Shown piece by piece: positions 1-9,385 of a stretch of DNA of 64,000 bases. The first letter of the stretch is position 1. Every line of letters starts with the position of its first letter. The stretch spans positions 560,501 through 624,500 of the forward strand of contig NZ_FNOI01000001.1 in assembly GCF_900107015.1 (NCBI RefSeq), written 5' to 3'. This DNA comes from Litoreibacter albidus. GTDB lineage: Bacteria; Pseudomonadota; Alphaproteobacteria; Rhodobacterales; Rhodobacteraceae. The notes under the pieces are model-generated. The model was not told the DNA's origin. It did no database searches and saw nothing but the letters and a program-made list of their open reading frames with translations. The translations under genes and the position numbers were made by a program.

Positions 1-793
<793 letters not shown>

Positions 794-963
794 GGCGGCT
801 TCTCCCACAAAGCTGAATGCAAAACTTCGGACTATCTACGGGGGGGCGTGGGGGGCGTCAACCTACGCCGTGCCCCTTTTTTGCAACGCGCAAAGCGGTG
901 GTTGTGCTGTTTGGGCCTTTTGGTTAAAAGACGCGCTTCACAAGGTTTCAGGGAAGGCACCTT

Positions 964-1422
964 ATGACCAATGACTTGCGCACGCGCATTACCGACGATC
1001 TGAAAGAGGCCATGAAGGCCAAGGACGCAGCCCGCTTGGGCACTTTGCGCCTGATTAACGCGGCGATCAAAGATCAAGACATCGCACTGCGGGTGGACGG
1101 GAAAAGCGTCAGCGAGGCAGAGATTCTGGCGATTCTCGGAAAAATGGTGAAGCAGCGCCAAGAAAGCGCGCGCGCCTACGAGGAAGGCGGACGGCTGGAA
1201 CTGGCAGAACGCGAGCTGGCCGAAGTGAAAGTCATCAGCGACTTCCTCCCCGCGCAGCTGTCCGAAGCCCAAACCGAGGCGGCGGTTGACGCCGCTATCA
1301 CAGACGTCGGTGCCGAAAGCATCCGCGACATGGGCAAGGTGATGGGCGTGCTGAAAGGCAAATACACGGGCCAAATGGATTTCGGCAGCGTTGGCCCTAT
1401 GGTTAAGGCGCGGCTGGGGTAG
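964..1422 (+). CDS. GatB/YqeY domain protein
   Basis: A 152-residue cytoplasmic protein of the YqeY family, homologous to the C-terminal helical domain of the amidotransferase subunit GatB. The family is proposed to touch tRNA or amidotransferase complexes, but no reaction is established. Typical features are the N-terminal helix with MKAKDAARLGTLRLI, the central AYEEGGRLELAERE stretch and the ending MGKVMGVLKGKYTGQMD. The length is normal for the family. GGAAGG lies just upstream of the ATG. The gene is divergent from carA, a common neighbour in alphaproteobacteria. Confidence 0.93.
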   Translation: MTNDLRTRITDDLKEAMKAKDAARLGTLRLINAAIKDQDIALRVDGKSVSEAEILAILGKMVKQRQESARAYEEGGRLELAERELAEVKVISDFLPAQLSEAQTEAAVDAAITDVGAESIRDMGKVMGVLKGKYTGQMDFGSVGPMVKARLG

Positions 1423-1536
1423 GGGCCGGGTCTGCTCTCGGGCTGGTCTTGCCTGCGATATGTGTGTGTATGCTTGGCCGATTGGTTGAGCTTTGAACGC
1501 AATTGTCGGCGAGGCCTACAAGGCGTTTCGTCACCT

Positions 1537-1683
1537 CTACCATTCTTCCAGCAGGTTCCGCAGATCGTTGCGCGTTAGCCCGATGTCATCCATCCATTTG
1601 TCATCTTCACGCATCAGCATCCATGCCATTGACTGTCTCTGATCTTGCAGAGCTCTCCACCGTTTCCACGCCTTCCAAAGCAT
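1537..1683 (-). CDS. DUF1127 small arginine-rich protein
   Basis: A 48-residue protein that is easily missed because of its size. It reads MLWKAWKRWRALQDQRQ near the start and ends with the DUF1127 signature DDIGLTRNDLRNLLEEW. Positively charged and Trp-rich at the N terminus, it fits the YjiS-like DUF1127 group; such proteins have been tied to RNA turnover and phosphate or carbon metabolism in other alphaproteobacteria. GAGAGG sits about 11 bases upstream of the ATG. It is divergent from a LysR regulator that may control it. The family call rests on the C-terminal motif. Confidence 0.8.
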   Translation of the reverse strand: MLWKAWKRWRALQDQRQSMAWMLMREDDKWMDDIGLTRNDLRNLLEEW

Positions 1684-1727
1684 TCGCCTGTTACCTCTCT
1701 ATATGTGACGCGATCTTCAACGGGCGG

Positions 1728-1756
1728 TTGACATCAATCAAACGCATAGTTCTGAT
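1728..1756 (+). promoter_or_regulatory. Putative promoter of the LysR gene with overlapping palindrome
   Basis: TTGACA (1728-1733) and TCTGAT (1751-1756) are separated by 17 bases, a sigma-70-like layout reading toward the LysR gene. ATCA (1737-1740) and TGAT (1753-1756) form an inverted repeat across the spacer, where a LysR protein could act on both divergent genes. Seen in sequence; function is inferred. Confidence 0.5.
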
Positions 1757-1789
1757 AGGTGTCATGTGAATTTCTAATGGGTGTCCGTT

Positions 1790-2662
1790 ATGCACGCACC
1801 GCTTGATAGCGATCTTATACGCAGCTTTTTGGCCGTCGTGGACGCCGGCTCTGTGACCGGTGCGGCAGACCAAATTGGCCGCACACAATCTGCGGTGTCC
1901 ATGCAGATACGTAAACTCGAAGAAAACCTAGGTCAGAGTATCTTTGTCCGCGAGCCACGCGGTGTCAGCCTCACTGACAGGGGGAGGCAACTGTTACCCT
2001 ATGCGCGCCGTGTCGTTGGCCTGTTGGATGAGACGGCCACAGCGTTGCGGGAGAAACCACTTTCAGGCCCCGTACGTGTCGGCATTCCAGACGAGTATGT
2101 GCAGAGCATTTTGCCTGCGGCCCTTGCCTCTTTTTCACAACGCCACCCTGAAACGCAGGTGACCGCCCGTTGTGATTTCAGCGCACCGCAACTGGCTGCC
2201 TTGCGTGCTGATGAGATTGATCTCGCGGTTGTCTATGAAGGGTCTAGCAAAGACGAGGCGGATATACTGGCGGTTGACCCCACCGTTTGGGTGACGTCCA
2301 TCTCCCATGCCCAGCATTTGCGCCGACCGCTCCCTATAGCCATCTACTTCAGCTCTGACTGGTGTCGCGATTACGCTTTGCATTCGTTGGAACAGATTGG
2401 GATGAGTTACTACACGGCCTTTGAATGCGATACCTCTGCCAGCATGCGTAGCGCGGTTATGAATGGCATTTCTGTCGCCCCGTTGGCGCGTAGTTCCATT
2501 CCGGCGGGGTGCCGTGAATTGACGGTCGAGGACGGGTTTGTGATGATAGACAACGCGCGGGTCGTGTTGCACCGCAATCCCGCAGGCACGTCACCTGCCA
2601 TTGATGCAATGGCCGTCACGCTGCGCGACGCATTCTGTCCGTTGGCCAATAGAGAAGGCTAA
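1790..2662 (+). CDS. LysR-family transcriptional regulator
   Basis: A 290-residue LysR regulator. The N-terminal winged helix (about residues 5-65) contains DLIRSFLAVVDAGSVTGAADQIGRTQSAVS and RKLEENLGQSIFVREPRGVSLTDRG split over the helix pair; the rest is the periplasmic-binding-like effector domain (from about 90, VRVGIPDEYVQSILP). Start choice is open: GTG at 1781 would add three residues; neither has a clear Shine-Dalgarno. Its only close divergent neighbour is the DUF1127 gene. In Brucella the LysR protein VtlR controls DUF1127 genes, so this pair may be similar, but orthology was not tested. Confidence 0.88.
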   Translation: MHAPLDSDLIRSFLAVVDAGSVTGAADQIGRTQSAVSMQIRKLEENLGQSIFVREPRGVSLTDRGRQLLPYARRVVGLLDETATALREKPLSGPVRVGIPDEYVQSILPAALASFSQRHPETQVTARCDFSAPQLAALRADEIDLAVVYEGSSKDEADILAVDPTVWVTSISHAQHLRRPLPIAIYFSSDWCRDYALHSLEQIGMSYYTAFECDTSASMRSAVMNGISVAPLARSSIPAGCRELTVEDGFVMIDNARVVLHRNPAGTSPAIDAMAVTLRDAFCPLANREG

Positions 2663-2679
2663 GACTTTCGGTAATAAGC

Positions 2680-2703
2680 TTACCCAGCCCCAGCCTTGGG
2701 TAA
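2680..2703. terminator. Inverted repeat between convergent genes
   Basis: TTACCCA (2680-2686) and TGGGTAA (2697-2703) form a 7-bp stem with a 10-base loop between the convergent stops of the LysR gene (2662) and DUF2244 gene (2732). No long T-tract on either strand, so termination is weakly supported. Confidence 0.4.
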
Positions 2704-2731
2704 ATGGCTTCGTCCCACTTAATTTCGAGCT

Positions 2732-3271
2732 TCAGGGTCCCCCAACCGCCAAGAACCGCAGCTTGGTTTCCAGCTCCTCTTTCAGCTCCACCCGCTCCTC
2801 TGGCGACAGGAACGCGCCGAGTTCCACCTCTCGCGGGCCGCCGCGCAGGGTGAGGTAGTGGGGGACGGGGGTGTCATGGGATATGACCTCCACCCAGTAG
2901 GGGTTCGCCTGCCATGTTTGCAGAGAGCCGTCGGGGTTGCGGCGGACCACGGTTATGCGGTCGGGCCAGAGGCTTAGCTCGTCCACCAGCTGGCCGGTGC
3001 GGTAGCTGTGCATCAAGAACATCCACACAGCGGCGACGGTGATCACGAGGAACGGCAACAGCCCCCAGAATGCGGAGGTCTGGACCAGCGCCAGCAAGGG
3101 CAGGGCCATCATCGCGCAGGTTACCGCGATGAAGATGACGAAGCCGCCGCGCGGCAGGGAGCGGTGCGGGTAGAGAAGCACGCGGTAGCTTGGGGCCTTG
3201 CCTTTATACGACGAAAGGGCCTCGGAATAGTCCGAGGCCCTTTCATCAAGATTTACACGTTGGATAGGCAT
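2732..3271 (-). CDS. DUF2244 membrane protein downstream of ctaD
   Basis: A 179-residue inner-membrane protein of the DUF2244 family. Two adjacent membrane helices lie at about residues 43-63 (FVIFIAVTCAMMALPLL) and 68-88 (FWGLLPFLVITVAAVWMFLM), followed by a cytoplasmic beta-rich part containing ELSLWPDRITVVRR and WVEVISHD. DUF2244 genes are commonly next to cytochrome oxidase genes in alphaproteobacteria; no biochemical role is known to me. It starts six bases after the ctaD stop, so it is probably co-transcribed. Oddly, codons 10-19 encode one side of a perfect 13-bp hairpin (see 3214-3243). Confidence 0.88.
   Translation of the reverse strand: MPIQRVNLDERASDYSEALSSYKGKAPSYRVLLYPHRSLPRGGFVIFIAVTCAMMALPLLALVQTSAFWGLLPFLVITVAAVWMFLMHSYRTGQLVDELSLWPDRITVVRRNPDGSLQTWQANPYWVEVISHDTPVPHYLTLRGGPREVELGAFLSPEERVELKEELETKLRFLAVGGP
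3214..3243 (-). terminator. Perfect 13-bp hairpin inside the DUF2244 5' coding end
   Basis: AAAGGGCCTCGGA (3214-3226) pairs perfectly with TCCGAGGCCCTTT (3231-3243) around an ATAG loop. On the minus strand it lies 35 bases past the ctaD stop and ends in TTT. It looks like an intrinsic terminator or attenuator for ctaD, yet it lies within the DUF2244 reading frame. Confidence 0.6.
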
Positions 3272-3277
3272 GGCCGC

Positions 3278-4948
3278 TTAGTGGCTATGGCCTTTATCCC
3301 ACTCCGACTGCTTTGGCAGGATCTCGAAGGTGTGCTCTGGTGGAGGGCACGGTAGGGTCCATTCCAGCGTGTCGGCGTATTCGTTCCACGGGTTGTTCTC
3401 TGTAACTTTACGGCCTTTCGTCAGGGTGTAGACCATGACGCCGATGAAGAAGATGAACGACGCGAAGGAGAGGAACGCACCCCAGCTGGATACGTAGTTC
3501 CAGTACGCGAAGGCTTCCGGATAGTCGATGTAGCGACGTGGCATGCCTTGGCGGCCGAGGAAGTGCTGTGGGAAGAACGTCAGGTTGGCCCCGATGAACA
3601 TTGCCCAGAAATGCAGCTTACCAGCCCATTCAGGATACATACGGCCCGAGAACTTCGGCAGGTAGAAGTAGATGCCTGCGAAGATACAGAACACGGCGCC
3701 CAAGCTCATCACGTAGTGGAAGTGTGCCACAACGTAGTAGGTGTCGTGATACGCGCGGTCGATGCCAGCTTGCGACAATACGATGCCCGTCACACCACCA
3801 ACGGTGAAGAGGAACAGGAAGCCGAAGGCCCAGAGCATTGGGGTTTTCATCTCGATCGAGCCGCCCCACATGGTGGCGATCCACGAGAAGATCTTAATGC
3901 CGGTTGGCACCGCGATCACCATAGTGGCCATCATGAAGTAGGACTGCTGTGACAGGCTCATGCCGACTGTGTACATGTGGTGTGCCCACACAACAAAGCC
4001 AAGCGCGCCGATTGCAACCATCGCGTAAACCATCGGCAGGTAGCCGAAGACCGGCTTCTTGGAGAAGGTTGCGATGATGTGGCTGATGATGCCGAAGCCC
4101 GGAACGATGATGATGTAAACTTCTGGGTGGCCAAAGAACCACAACAGGTGTTGGTACAAGATCGGGTCGCCGCCGCCTTCAGGTTGGAAGAAGGTGGTGC
4201 CGAAGTTCCGGTCGGTCAGCAACATGGTGATCGCGCCCGCCAGAACTGGCAAGGACAGAAGGATAAGCCATGCGGTCACGAAGATGGACCATGCAAACAG
4301 CGGCACTTTGTGCAGCGTCATGCCAGGTGTGCGCATGTTCAGGAAGGTGGTGATCATGTTGATCGCGCCAAGGATCGAGGACGCACCGGAGAGGTGAACC
4401 GCGAAGATGGCGAAGTCCATGGACATACCGGCCTCGGATGTGGAAAGCGGCGCATAGAGCACCCAGCCCACGCCGGACCCCAGCTGGTCGTTGCCGCCAG
4501 GTGTCAGCAGGGAGGCCACAGCCAATGAGCAGCCAGCCACATACATCCAGTAGGACAGGTTGTTCATGCGTGGGAACGCCATGTCAGGCGCGCCGATTTG
4601 CAGTGGCATCAGGTAGTTGCCAAAGCCGCCGAACAGGGCAGGGATCACAACGAAGAACATCATCAAGATGCCGTGGCCTGTGATCAGAACGTTCCACAGG
4701 TGGCCGTTCGGGGTGCAATCAGCCACAGCAGCGGCTGTCAGACGTGCGCCTTCAAGGCACATGTATTGTACGCCGGGCTCCATAAGCTCCAACCGCATGT
4801 AAACGGTGAAGCAAACAGAAACCAAACCCATCAGGCCGGCGGTGAAGAGATACAAGATCCCGATATCTTTATGGTTCGTGGACATGAACCAGCGGGTGAA
4901 GAACCCCCGCTCGTCGTGCTCGTGCCCTTGAATGGCTGCGTCGGCCAT
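3278..4948 (-). CDS. ctaD: Cytochrome c oxidase subunit I (aa3-type)
   Basis: The catalytic, proton-pumping subunit of the aa3 terminal oxidase, with about 12 membrane helices; 556 residues, close to Paracoccus CtaD. Visible ligands and channel residues: His92 (GHGILMMFF, heme a), Asp122 (D-channel), His274 with Glu276 and Tyr278 (FFGHPEVYI, CuB site and crosslinked Tyr), His323/324 (WAHHMYT, CuB), Lys352 (GIKIFSW, K-channel), His409 and His411 (VVAHFHYVM, hemes a3 and a). The A1-type set is complete. ATG at 4948 is preferred over an upstream frame extension because GGGAGA lies just before it. Other oxidase subunits are not in this window, so ctaD stands apart from ctaCBGE, as is usual in this family. 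Confidence 0.98.
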   Translation of the reverse strand: MADAAIQGHEHDERGFFTRWFMSTNHKDIGILYLFTAGLMGLVSVCFTVYMRLELMEPGVQYMCLEGARLTAAAVADCTPNGHLWNVLITGHGILMMFFVVIPALFGGFGNYLMPLQIGAPDMAFPRMNNLSYWMYVAGCSLAVASLLTPGGNDQLGSGVGWVLYAPLSTSEAGMSMDFAIFAVHLSGASSILGAINMITTFLNMRTPGMTLHKVPLFAWSIFVTAWLILLSLPVLAGAITMLLTDRNFGTTFFQPEGGGDPILYQHLLWFFGHPEVYIIIVPGFGIISHIIATFSKKPVFGYLPMVYAMVAIGALGFVVWAHHMYTVGMSLSQQSYFMMATMVIAVPTGIKIFSWIATMWGGSIEMKTPMLWAFGFLFLFTVGGVTGIVLSQAGIDRAYHDTYYVVAHFHYVMSLGAVFCIFAGIYFYLPKFSGRMYPEWAGKLHFWAMFIGANLTFFPQHFLGRQGMPRRYIDYPEAFAYWNYVSSWGAFLSFASFIFFIGVMVYTLTKGRKVTENNPWNEYADTLEWTLPCPPPEHTFEILPKQSEWDKGHSH

Positions 4949-5116
4949 GCGTTTCTCCCGTTTCCACTCATATATTTGCGGGGCAGTTGGTCCCCGCGCG
5001 AAAGACAAGGCAGAGTCGCCCCGTAATTATTTTGTTGTTCTAGAGACGATAGGCGGAATGGGCAATGTTGCAACCATCATCAAGGGGCGCAAAATGTCGC
5101 ATTTATGGGCAGGTTT

Positions 5117-5773
5117 TTATGCCTGGCCCTCAAAAACCTGCTCGAAACTGGTTTTCAGCGCGCTGTCCAAGTCCTCCATAGTGACCGGAAGGCCCAAATC
5201 AACCAAGGACGTCACCCCGTGCTCCGAGATTCCGCAGGGCACGATGCCGCTGAAATGCTCTAGGTCCGGCTCCACGTTGATCGACAGGCCGTGGAAGGTG
5301 ACCCATTTGCGCAGGCGCACGCCAATGGCGGCGATTTTGTCCTCGGCAACGGTGCCATCGAGGGAGAGCGGCTTCTCGGGGCGTTCCACCCAGACGCCCA
5401 CGCGCCCGTCGCGGATGTGACCGGTGACGTTAAACTGCGCGAGGGTGGCGATAACCCATGCCTCAAGATTTTGGACGTATTTGCGCACGTCGCGCCCGCG
5501 CGTGTTCAGGTCCAGCATGGCATAGGCCACGCGCTGCCCCGGACCGTGGTAGGTGTACTGTCCGCCGCGCCGCGTCTCATGAACCGGAAAGCGGTCGGGG
5601 GACACCAGATCGGCCACATCGGCAGAGGTGCCAGCGGTGTATAACGGGGGGTGCTCGACGAGCCAGATGCACTCCGCCGCGTCACCACGGTGGATGGCGT
5701 TTGCACGGTCTTCCATGAAGGCGACGGCCTCGGCGTAGTCGGTCAGGCCGTCGGTTGTGATCCACTCCACCAT
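5117..5773 (-). CDS. lipB: Octanoyltransferase (lipoyl synthesis)
   Basis: Transfers octanoyl groups from acyl carrier protein to lipoyl domains of 2-oxoacid dehydrogenases and the glycine cleavage H protein, the first step of lipoate synthesis; cytoplasmic. The 218 residues match the family: [12 protein letters not shown] at 69-80, catalytic Lys146 (KIAAIGVR) and Cys180 (GIVPCGI). It precedes ctaD on the same strand with a 168-base gap and is divergent from a peptidoglycan-binding protein gene. Confidence 0.96.
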   Translation of the reverse strand: MVEWITTDGLTDYAEAVAFMEDRANAIHRGDAAECIWLVEHPPLYTAGTSADVADLVSPDRFPVHETRRGGQYTYHGPGQRVAYAMLDLNTRGRDVRKYVQNLEAWVIATLAQFNVTGHIRDGRVGVWVERPEKPLSLDGTVAEDKIAAIGVRLRKWVTFHGLSINVEPDLEHFSGIVPCGISEHGVTSLVDLGLPVTMEDLDSALKTSFEQVFEGQA

Positions 5774-5892
5774 TCGATTTGCCTTTATTTGTTGACGATT
5801 GCGCGGGATTGGCGGGTCTTTTTTCTAGGTCGGGTGCCAGTCCGCGTGTTACCCAAGGTCAATTGATAGTGCTTAGTATTTGGAGGATTTGC

Positions 5893-7242
5893 ATGTTTTT
5901 TAAAAATATTACAATGGCTTGTGCAGCTGCGGCCTTGGTGTCGGTGCCCACGACTCGCGCGTCTGCGGATAGTGGAGATTTTGCCGCTGGCATCGTGGCG
6001 GGGGTCGTTGGCTCTGCGATTGTGCGCAATGCGGGCAAGCAAAAGCGCGTTGTGCGCAAGAAAACCTACGCAAAGAAGAAGCCACGGGCAAGCGTGCCGT
6101 CCCATGTTCGCCAAGAGCGCCGCGACATCCAGACATCGCTAAATTACTTCGGGTTTCCGGCGGGCACCCCCGACGGCGTGTTGGGGCGCAACTCGCGCAA
6201 CGCGATTTCCAACTACCAAGCACATATGGGATACGCGGCAACTGGCCAGTTGACCGATTATGAGAAGAACTTCCTGCTGCAAAGCTACCACCGCGCCATC
6301 GCGGGGGGCGCGGCAACCTCGCAACAAATCGCGGCAAGCCCCACAGGGCCGCGCGGGTTGCTGACGCGGTACCGCACCGAGGCCGCTGGCGTTGCCACTG
6401 CGGCACCGCAGGCGCCGACGACCACAGTCGCACTGGCGCCGCAGCCACAAGTTTTGGGCGGCACGACGACCACCACAACAACCGTGACCGCAGGTGCGGG
6501 GGCAGGGGCGGCAACGCTGGGCACGCCGCAGACGGGATCGCTCCCAAGCTTTATGGGCCAGACCACGGAAGTGTCCTTGGCGTCGCATTGTAATCAGGTG
6601 TCCCTGCTGACGTCGACGAACGGCGGCTTCATGACGGCGGAAACCATGGTCGACACCAACTTGGCGTTGAACGAGCAGTTCTGCCTCGCGCGGACCTACG
6701 CCATCGCGGAAGGGGAGCAGCTTGCGTCCAAGATACAAGGCTTCACACCGGCTCAGATCGCGCAGCAATGCGAGGGTTTTGGCCCCGCGTTGCGCGAACA
6801 CGTGGCCGCAATGTCACTGAAGCCGCACACGGCGGTGATGCAAGATGTGTCGGGCTTTGTGCTGGGCACTGGCATGTCGCCGGTGCAACTGGCGGGCACC
6901 GCGAAGATCTGCCTGTCAGTAGGCTACCGCACCGACAATATGGATGTGGCAATCGGCTCCGCCTTGCTTTTGGCAGTGCTTGGGGAGCAGGTGTATTCCG
7001 AATTGATGGGCCATCACTTGGCGCAGGGATTCGGTGTCTCTAAACGCACCGATCTGGCGCTGCCGTGGTACGACTTGGGCCTTAAAGCCATCGAGAACGG
7101 AGCAACGCCCGTCTTTGCGCCGGGCCAGCCGGAGCGTAACGCGTTGTTGCGCAAAGCATCTTTCTCGTTGGCCAGCAACACTTCCGCCTTGCCGCAAGTG
7201 CAGCCAGCCTCCACGTTGCCGATCTTTAAAGTGGAGCCATAA
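5893..7242 (+). CDS. Secreted peptidoglycan-binding-domain protein
   Basis: A 449-residue exported protein. A signal peptide covers about residues 1-25 (FKNITMACAAAALVSV, then TRASA). A strongly basic stretch follows at about 50-70 (KQKRVVRKKTYAKKKPR). A peptidoglycan-binding type 1 domain lies at about 75-130 (QTSLNYFGFPAGTPDGVLGRN, broken here, then AISNYQ). Next is a Thr/Ala-rich linker near 175-210, then a large unrecognised C-terminal domain (about 220-440) with several Cys. Start at 5893 rather than upstream: GGAGG sits 7 bases before ATG and the signal peptide begins there. Probably a periplasmic envelope protein; precise role unknown. Followed by a good terminator. Confidence 0.82.
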   Translation: MFFKNITMACAAAALVSVPTTRASADSGDFAAGIVAGVVGSAIVRNAGKQKRVVRKKTYAKKKPRASVPSHVRQERRDIQTSLNYFGFPAGTPDGVLGRNSRNAISNYQAHMGYAATGQLTDYEKNFLLQSYHRAIAGGAATSQQIAASPTGPRGLLTRYRTEAAGVATAAPQAPTTTVALAPQPQVLGGTTTTTTTVTAGAGAGAATLGTPQTGSLPSFMGQTTEVSLASHCNQVSLLTSTNGGFMTAETMVDTNLALNEQFCLARTYAIAEGEQLASKIQGFTPAQIAQQCEGFGPALREHVAAMSLKPHTAVMQDVSGFVLGTGMSPVQLAGTAKICLSVGYRTDNMDVAIGSALLLAVLGEQVYSELMGHHLAQGFGVSKRTDLALPWYDLGLKAIENGATPVFAPGQPERNALLRKASFSLASNTSALPQVQPASTLPIFKVEP

Positions 7243-7264
7243 ACGCCCCGATCCCCATAGTTTT

Positions 7265-7298
7265 AAGGCCGAAGGTGCATCGCGCCCTCGGCCTTTTT
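7265..7298 (+). terminator. Intrinsic terminator
   Basis: AAGGCCGA (7265-7272) pairs with TCGGCCTT (7288-7295), then a T-run to 7298. It lies 22 bases after the peptidoglycan-binding gene. Confidence 0.85.
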
Positions 7299-7370
7299 CG
7301 TGGAATGCGATTTAGCGCTTCACAAGGGCTGAGGCGCAGGCTAGAACGCCGCCCACATCCCTATGATTTT

Positions 7371-7457
7371 GCGGTCGTGGCGGAATTGGTAGACGCGCAG
7401 CGTTGAGGTCGCTGTTCTGTAACAAGAGTGAGGGTTCGAGTCCCTCCGACCGCACCA
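7371..7457 (+). tRNA. tRNA-Leu (anticodon GAG)
   Basis: Acceptor GCGGTCG pairs with CGACCGC, followed by A and an encoded CCA. The anticodon stem CAGCG/CGCTG encloses loop TTGAGGT, giving GAG. The T-arm is GAGGGTTCGAGTCCCTC. A long variable arm fits a class II leucine tRNA; 87 bases in all. Confidence 0.96.
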
Positions 7458-7588
7458 TAGGGTTTGAATTTTTCCTTAAAATGATGCCCCTCGGAGAGCC
7501 TTTAGCAGGCCTGGCTGCGAGTTGTATTGTCAGAACTGAATACTTCCTGCACGTTATCAGAGCATTTTGAAGTTGAGTTGGGGTATTT

Positions 7589-8074
7589 ATGCTGTTTGAG
7601 ATTATTTCGTCAGCAATTTGGGGGCAGAGAAAGCAACCTGAATTGGTTGACTTCGGCTATACAACTGAACGAGCAGATCGGGAAAGTATTCGGTATGGGC
7701 ACGATACGATCGATGGTGAAGTTATACTGTCTCAATCGCGCGATAAGCCGACATTTCAAAGCTCTCGCACCGCCCCTGCGCTAGTCGGGGTCATGTTTGG
7801 GTTTTGGGTTAACCTACCGCGTAAGCTTTTTGCCCAGTCGTTTCATGCAAAAGTTTATCATCCCGCTATGGGGCTGGAGGGACGGACGCATCAGCAATGG
7901 CCGTTGCGATATCAAAACTTTGCTGGGCAGATGTTCGTGGGATACCGGCTTGAGGACGAGTTCGAGTTGGTTCTCGGGGATTGGTCATTTGAACTGTGGA
8001 ACCGAGATCGTCGATTGATGGAGCAAACACTTCAATTGGTCGCTCCCGCCATGCATAACCAAACGGAAAGATAA
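7589..8074 (+). CDS. DUF3859-like protein
   Basis: A 161-residue soluble protein. The C-terminal half (about 68-152) resembles DUF3859: GVMFGFWVNLP, then KVYHPAMG, then DEFELVLGDWSFELW and LMEQTLQLV, a pattern suggesting a beta-sandwich. No catalytic motif or signal peptide is visible. Its base composition is clearly more AT-rich than its neighbours and it sits directly behind a tRNA-Leu gene, which hints at acquisition, but no integrase or flanking repeat is present. The start is uncertain because no strong Shine-Dalgarno precedes 7589. The family call is from pattern recall. Confidence 0.65.
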   Translation: MLFEIISSAIWGQRKQPELVDFGYTTERADRESIRYGHDTIDGEVILSQSRDKPTFQSSRTAPALVGVMFGFWVNLPRKLFAQSFHAKVYHPAMGLEGRTHQQWPLRYQNFAGQMFVGYRLEDEFELVLGDWSFELWNRDRRLMEQTLQLVAPAMHNQTER

Positions 8075-8108
8075 GCACTAAGTTCCCGCGCTGAATGGGG
8101 GCCCGCAC

Positions 8109-8130
8109 GGCGAAGCCCGAAGGCTTCGCC
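8109..8130. terminator. Perfect hairpin between convergent genes
   Basis: GGCGAAGCC (8109-8117), loop CGAA, GGCTTCGCC (8122-8130): a perfect 9-bp stem between the DUF3859-like gene and the barrel protein gene, which converge. No T-run follows, so a terminator role is only likely. Confidence 0.5.
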
Positions 8131-8140
8131 ACACCGTTTC

Positions 8141-9130
8141 TCAAAACTGGAAGTAGTAGCCTGCGTTTACGCCGACGGTCGTGGTCCCCTCGGACGTGCG
8201 CGCGACGTTGGCGCCCAGGTTCAGCGCGCCGGTGTCGCTGATGATCGTAACACCGCCGCTGATGCGCGGGGTGGTGAAGCTGTCGACATTGCCGAAGCCG
8301 TCATCGTTGCGCACGTAGTCGATTTCCAGCCCAGCGGTGGGCAGGTAGGTCAGGTTGCCACGGTCGATGGCATTGTAATGCACGTTGGTTCCCAGCGTTG
8401 CGACGAAGCTTTTGATCTCGGTTGCTGCGTAGGCGACAACGGGCGCTGTGCTAGAGAACGCGGGGAGTTTTTCACGTACGGAGGCGACGCTGATGAAGGG
8501 CGACAACTCCGCGTTTTGCATCGGGACACTGCCGCTTAGGGTCAGGTTGCCAAATGTCTTGTCGCCAGAAAACTGCCCGCCGTCGACGTTATAGTCCGGC
8601 TTGCCGAAGCCAATGAAGCCATCAAGGCTGAGGCTATCGCTCAACCGCGCGGAGAAATACGGGCCCACCGAGAAACCATCGGCTTTGACACGCTGACCGG
8701 ATGGCAGGTCCACCGACGAACGGTTGTAGCCGCCGATAAGCCCCACGATCAGGTTGCTGCCAACCATCGCATCCACCCCGAACACCAGATTTGACGAGTT
8801 GCCGGAATAGGTGCCGTTCAGGCGTTTGGTGTCGGCGGAGATCCACGCGGAGGAAATACCGCCCCACGTCGGGGCTTCGCTGCTGTCTTGGCGCACCGCT
8901 GGTTGCGACGTGGCGCGGCGGCGCTGCGCGATTGCGTCGCGGTAAATCGCGAAGGTGTTGCCAGCCTCTACACCCAAGGCTTCGGAGCGCGGTGACTCCA
9001 TTTTGGGCCCGTAGGTCGGGGGCATTATTGGCGGAATGCTCTGCGCGGCGGCCATGCTTGTGGCGACCAGTGGCGCGGTCAATGCCGCGAAAACGAGAGA
9101 GGTACGGCGTGCGCGGGATGTGCTGATCAT
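8141..9130 (-). CDS. Stand-alone autotransporter-type beta-barrel protein
   Basis: A 329-residue outer-membrane protein. A signal peptide (about 1-30, RRTSLVFAALTAPLVATS then MAAAQS) precedes a short proline-rich region, and from about residue 95 to the end are repeated amphipathic strands with Gly-rich turns (VFGVDAMVGSNLIVGLIGGY, SVGPYFSARLSDSLSLDGFI). It ends GVNAGYYFQF: an aromatic C-terminal residue is the outer-membrane assembly signal. This matches the autotransporter barrel fold, but there is no room for a passenger domain. ATG at 9130 is chosen because the signal peptide starts there; an upstream in-frame start adds ten residues. Confidence 0.75.
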   Translation of the reverse strand: MISTSRARRTSLVFAALTAPLVATSMAAAQSIPPIMPPTYGPKMESPRSEALGVEAGNTFAIYRDAIAQRRRATSQPAVRQDSSEAPTWGGISSAWISADTKRLNGTYSGNSSNLVFGVDAMVGSNLIVGLIGGYNRSSVDLPSGQRVKADGFSVGPYFSARLSDSLSLDGFIGFGKPDYNVDGGQFSGDKTFGNLTLSGSVPMQNAELSPFISVASVREKLPAFSSTAPVVAYAATEIKSFVATLGTNVHYNAIDRGNLTYLPTAGLEIDYVRNDDGFGNVDSFTTPRISGGVTIISDTGALNLGANVARTSEGTTTVGVNAGYYFQF

Positions 9131-9385
9131 GAAAATAACCTTGGTTTGAAGGACGGCCAAGCATACCTCAAAACCCGCGTTCCGCCTATGGGATGCAAGA
9201 AATATCCGTCGGATAGGTGCGAAATTGGCAACTCTCCGCCCGTTGCGTTGATGCCATAGTCGAAACAGAGTTTTTCCCCCAATCCGCGATTTGCCATAGG
9301 AATGCCATGTTTGCGCGGTGGGCCGTCCGGTTTCCGACAGAATGCCGCGCTAATTAACCCTAACATTTCGAAGTCGGGGACGGGC

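Noticed and set aside
7371-7457. Prophage or island attachment site at tRNA-Leu
   Set aside because: No integrase gene and no second copy of the tRNA 3' end found downstream by eye.
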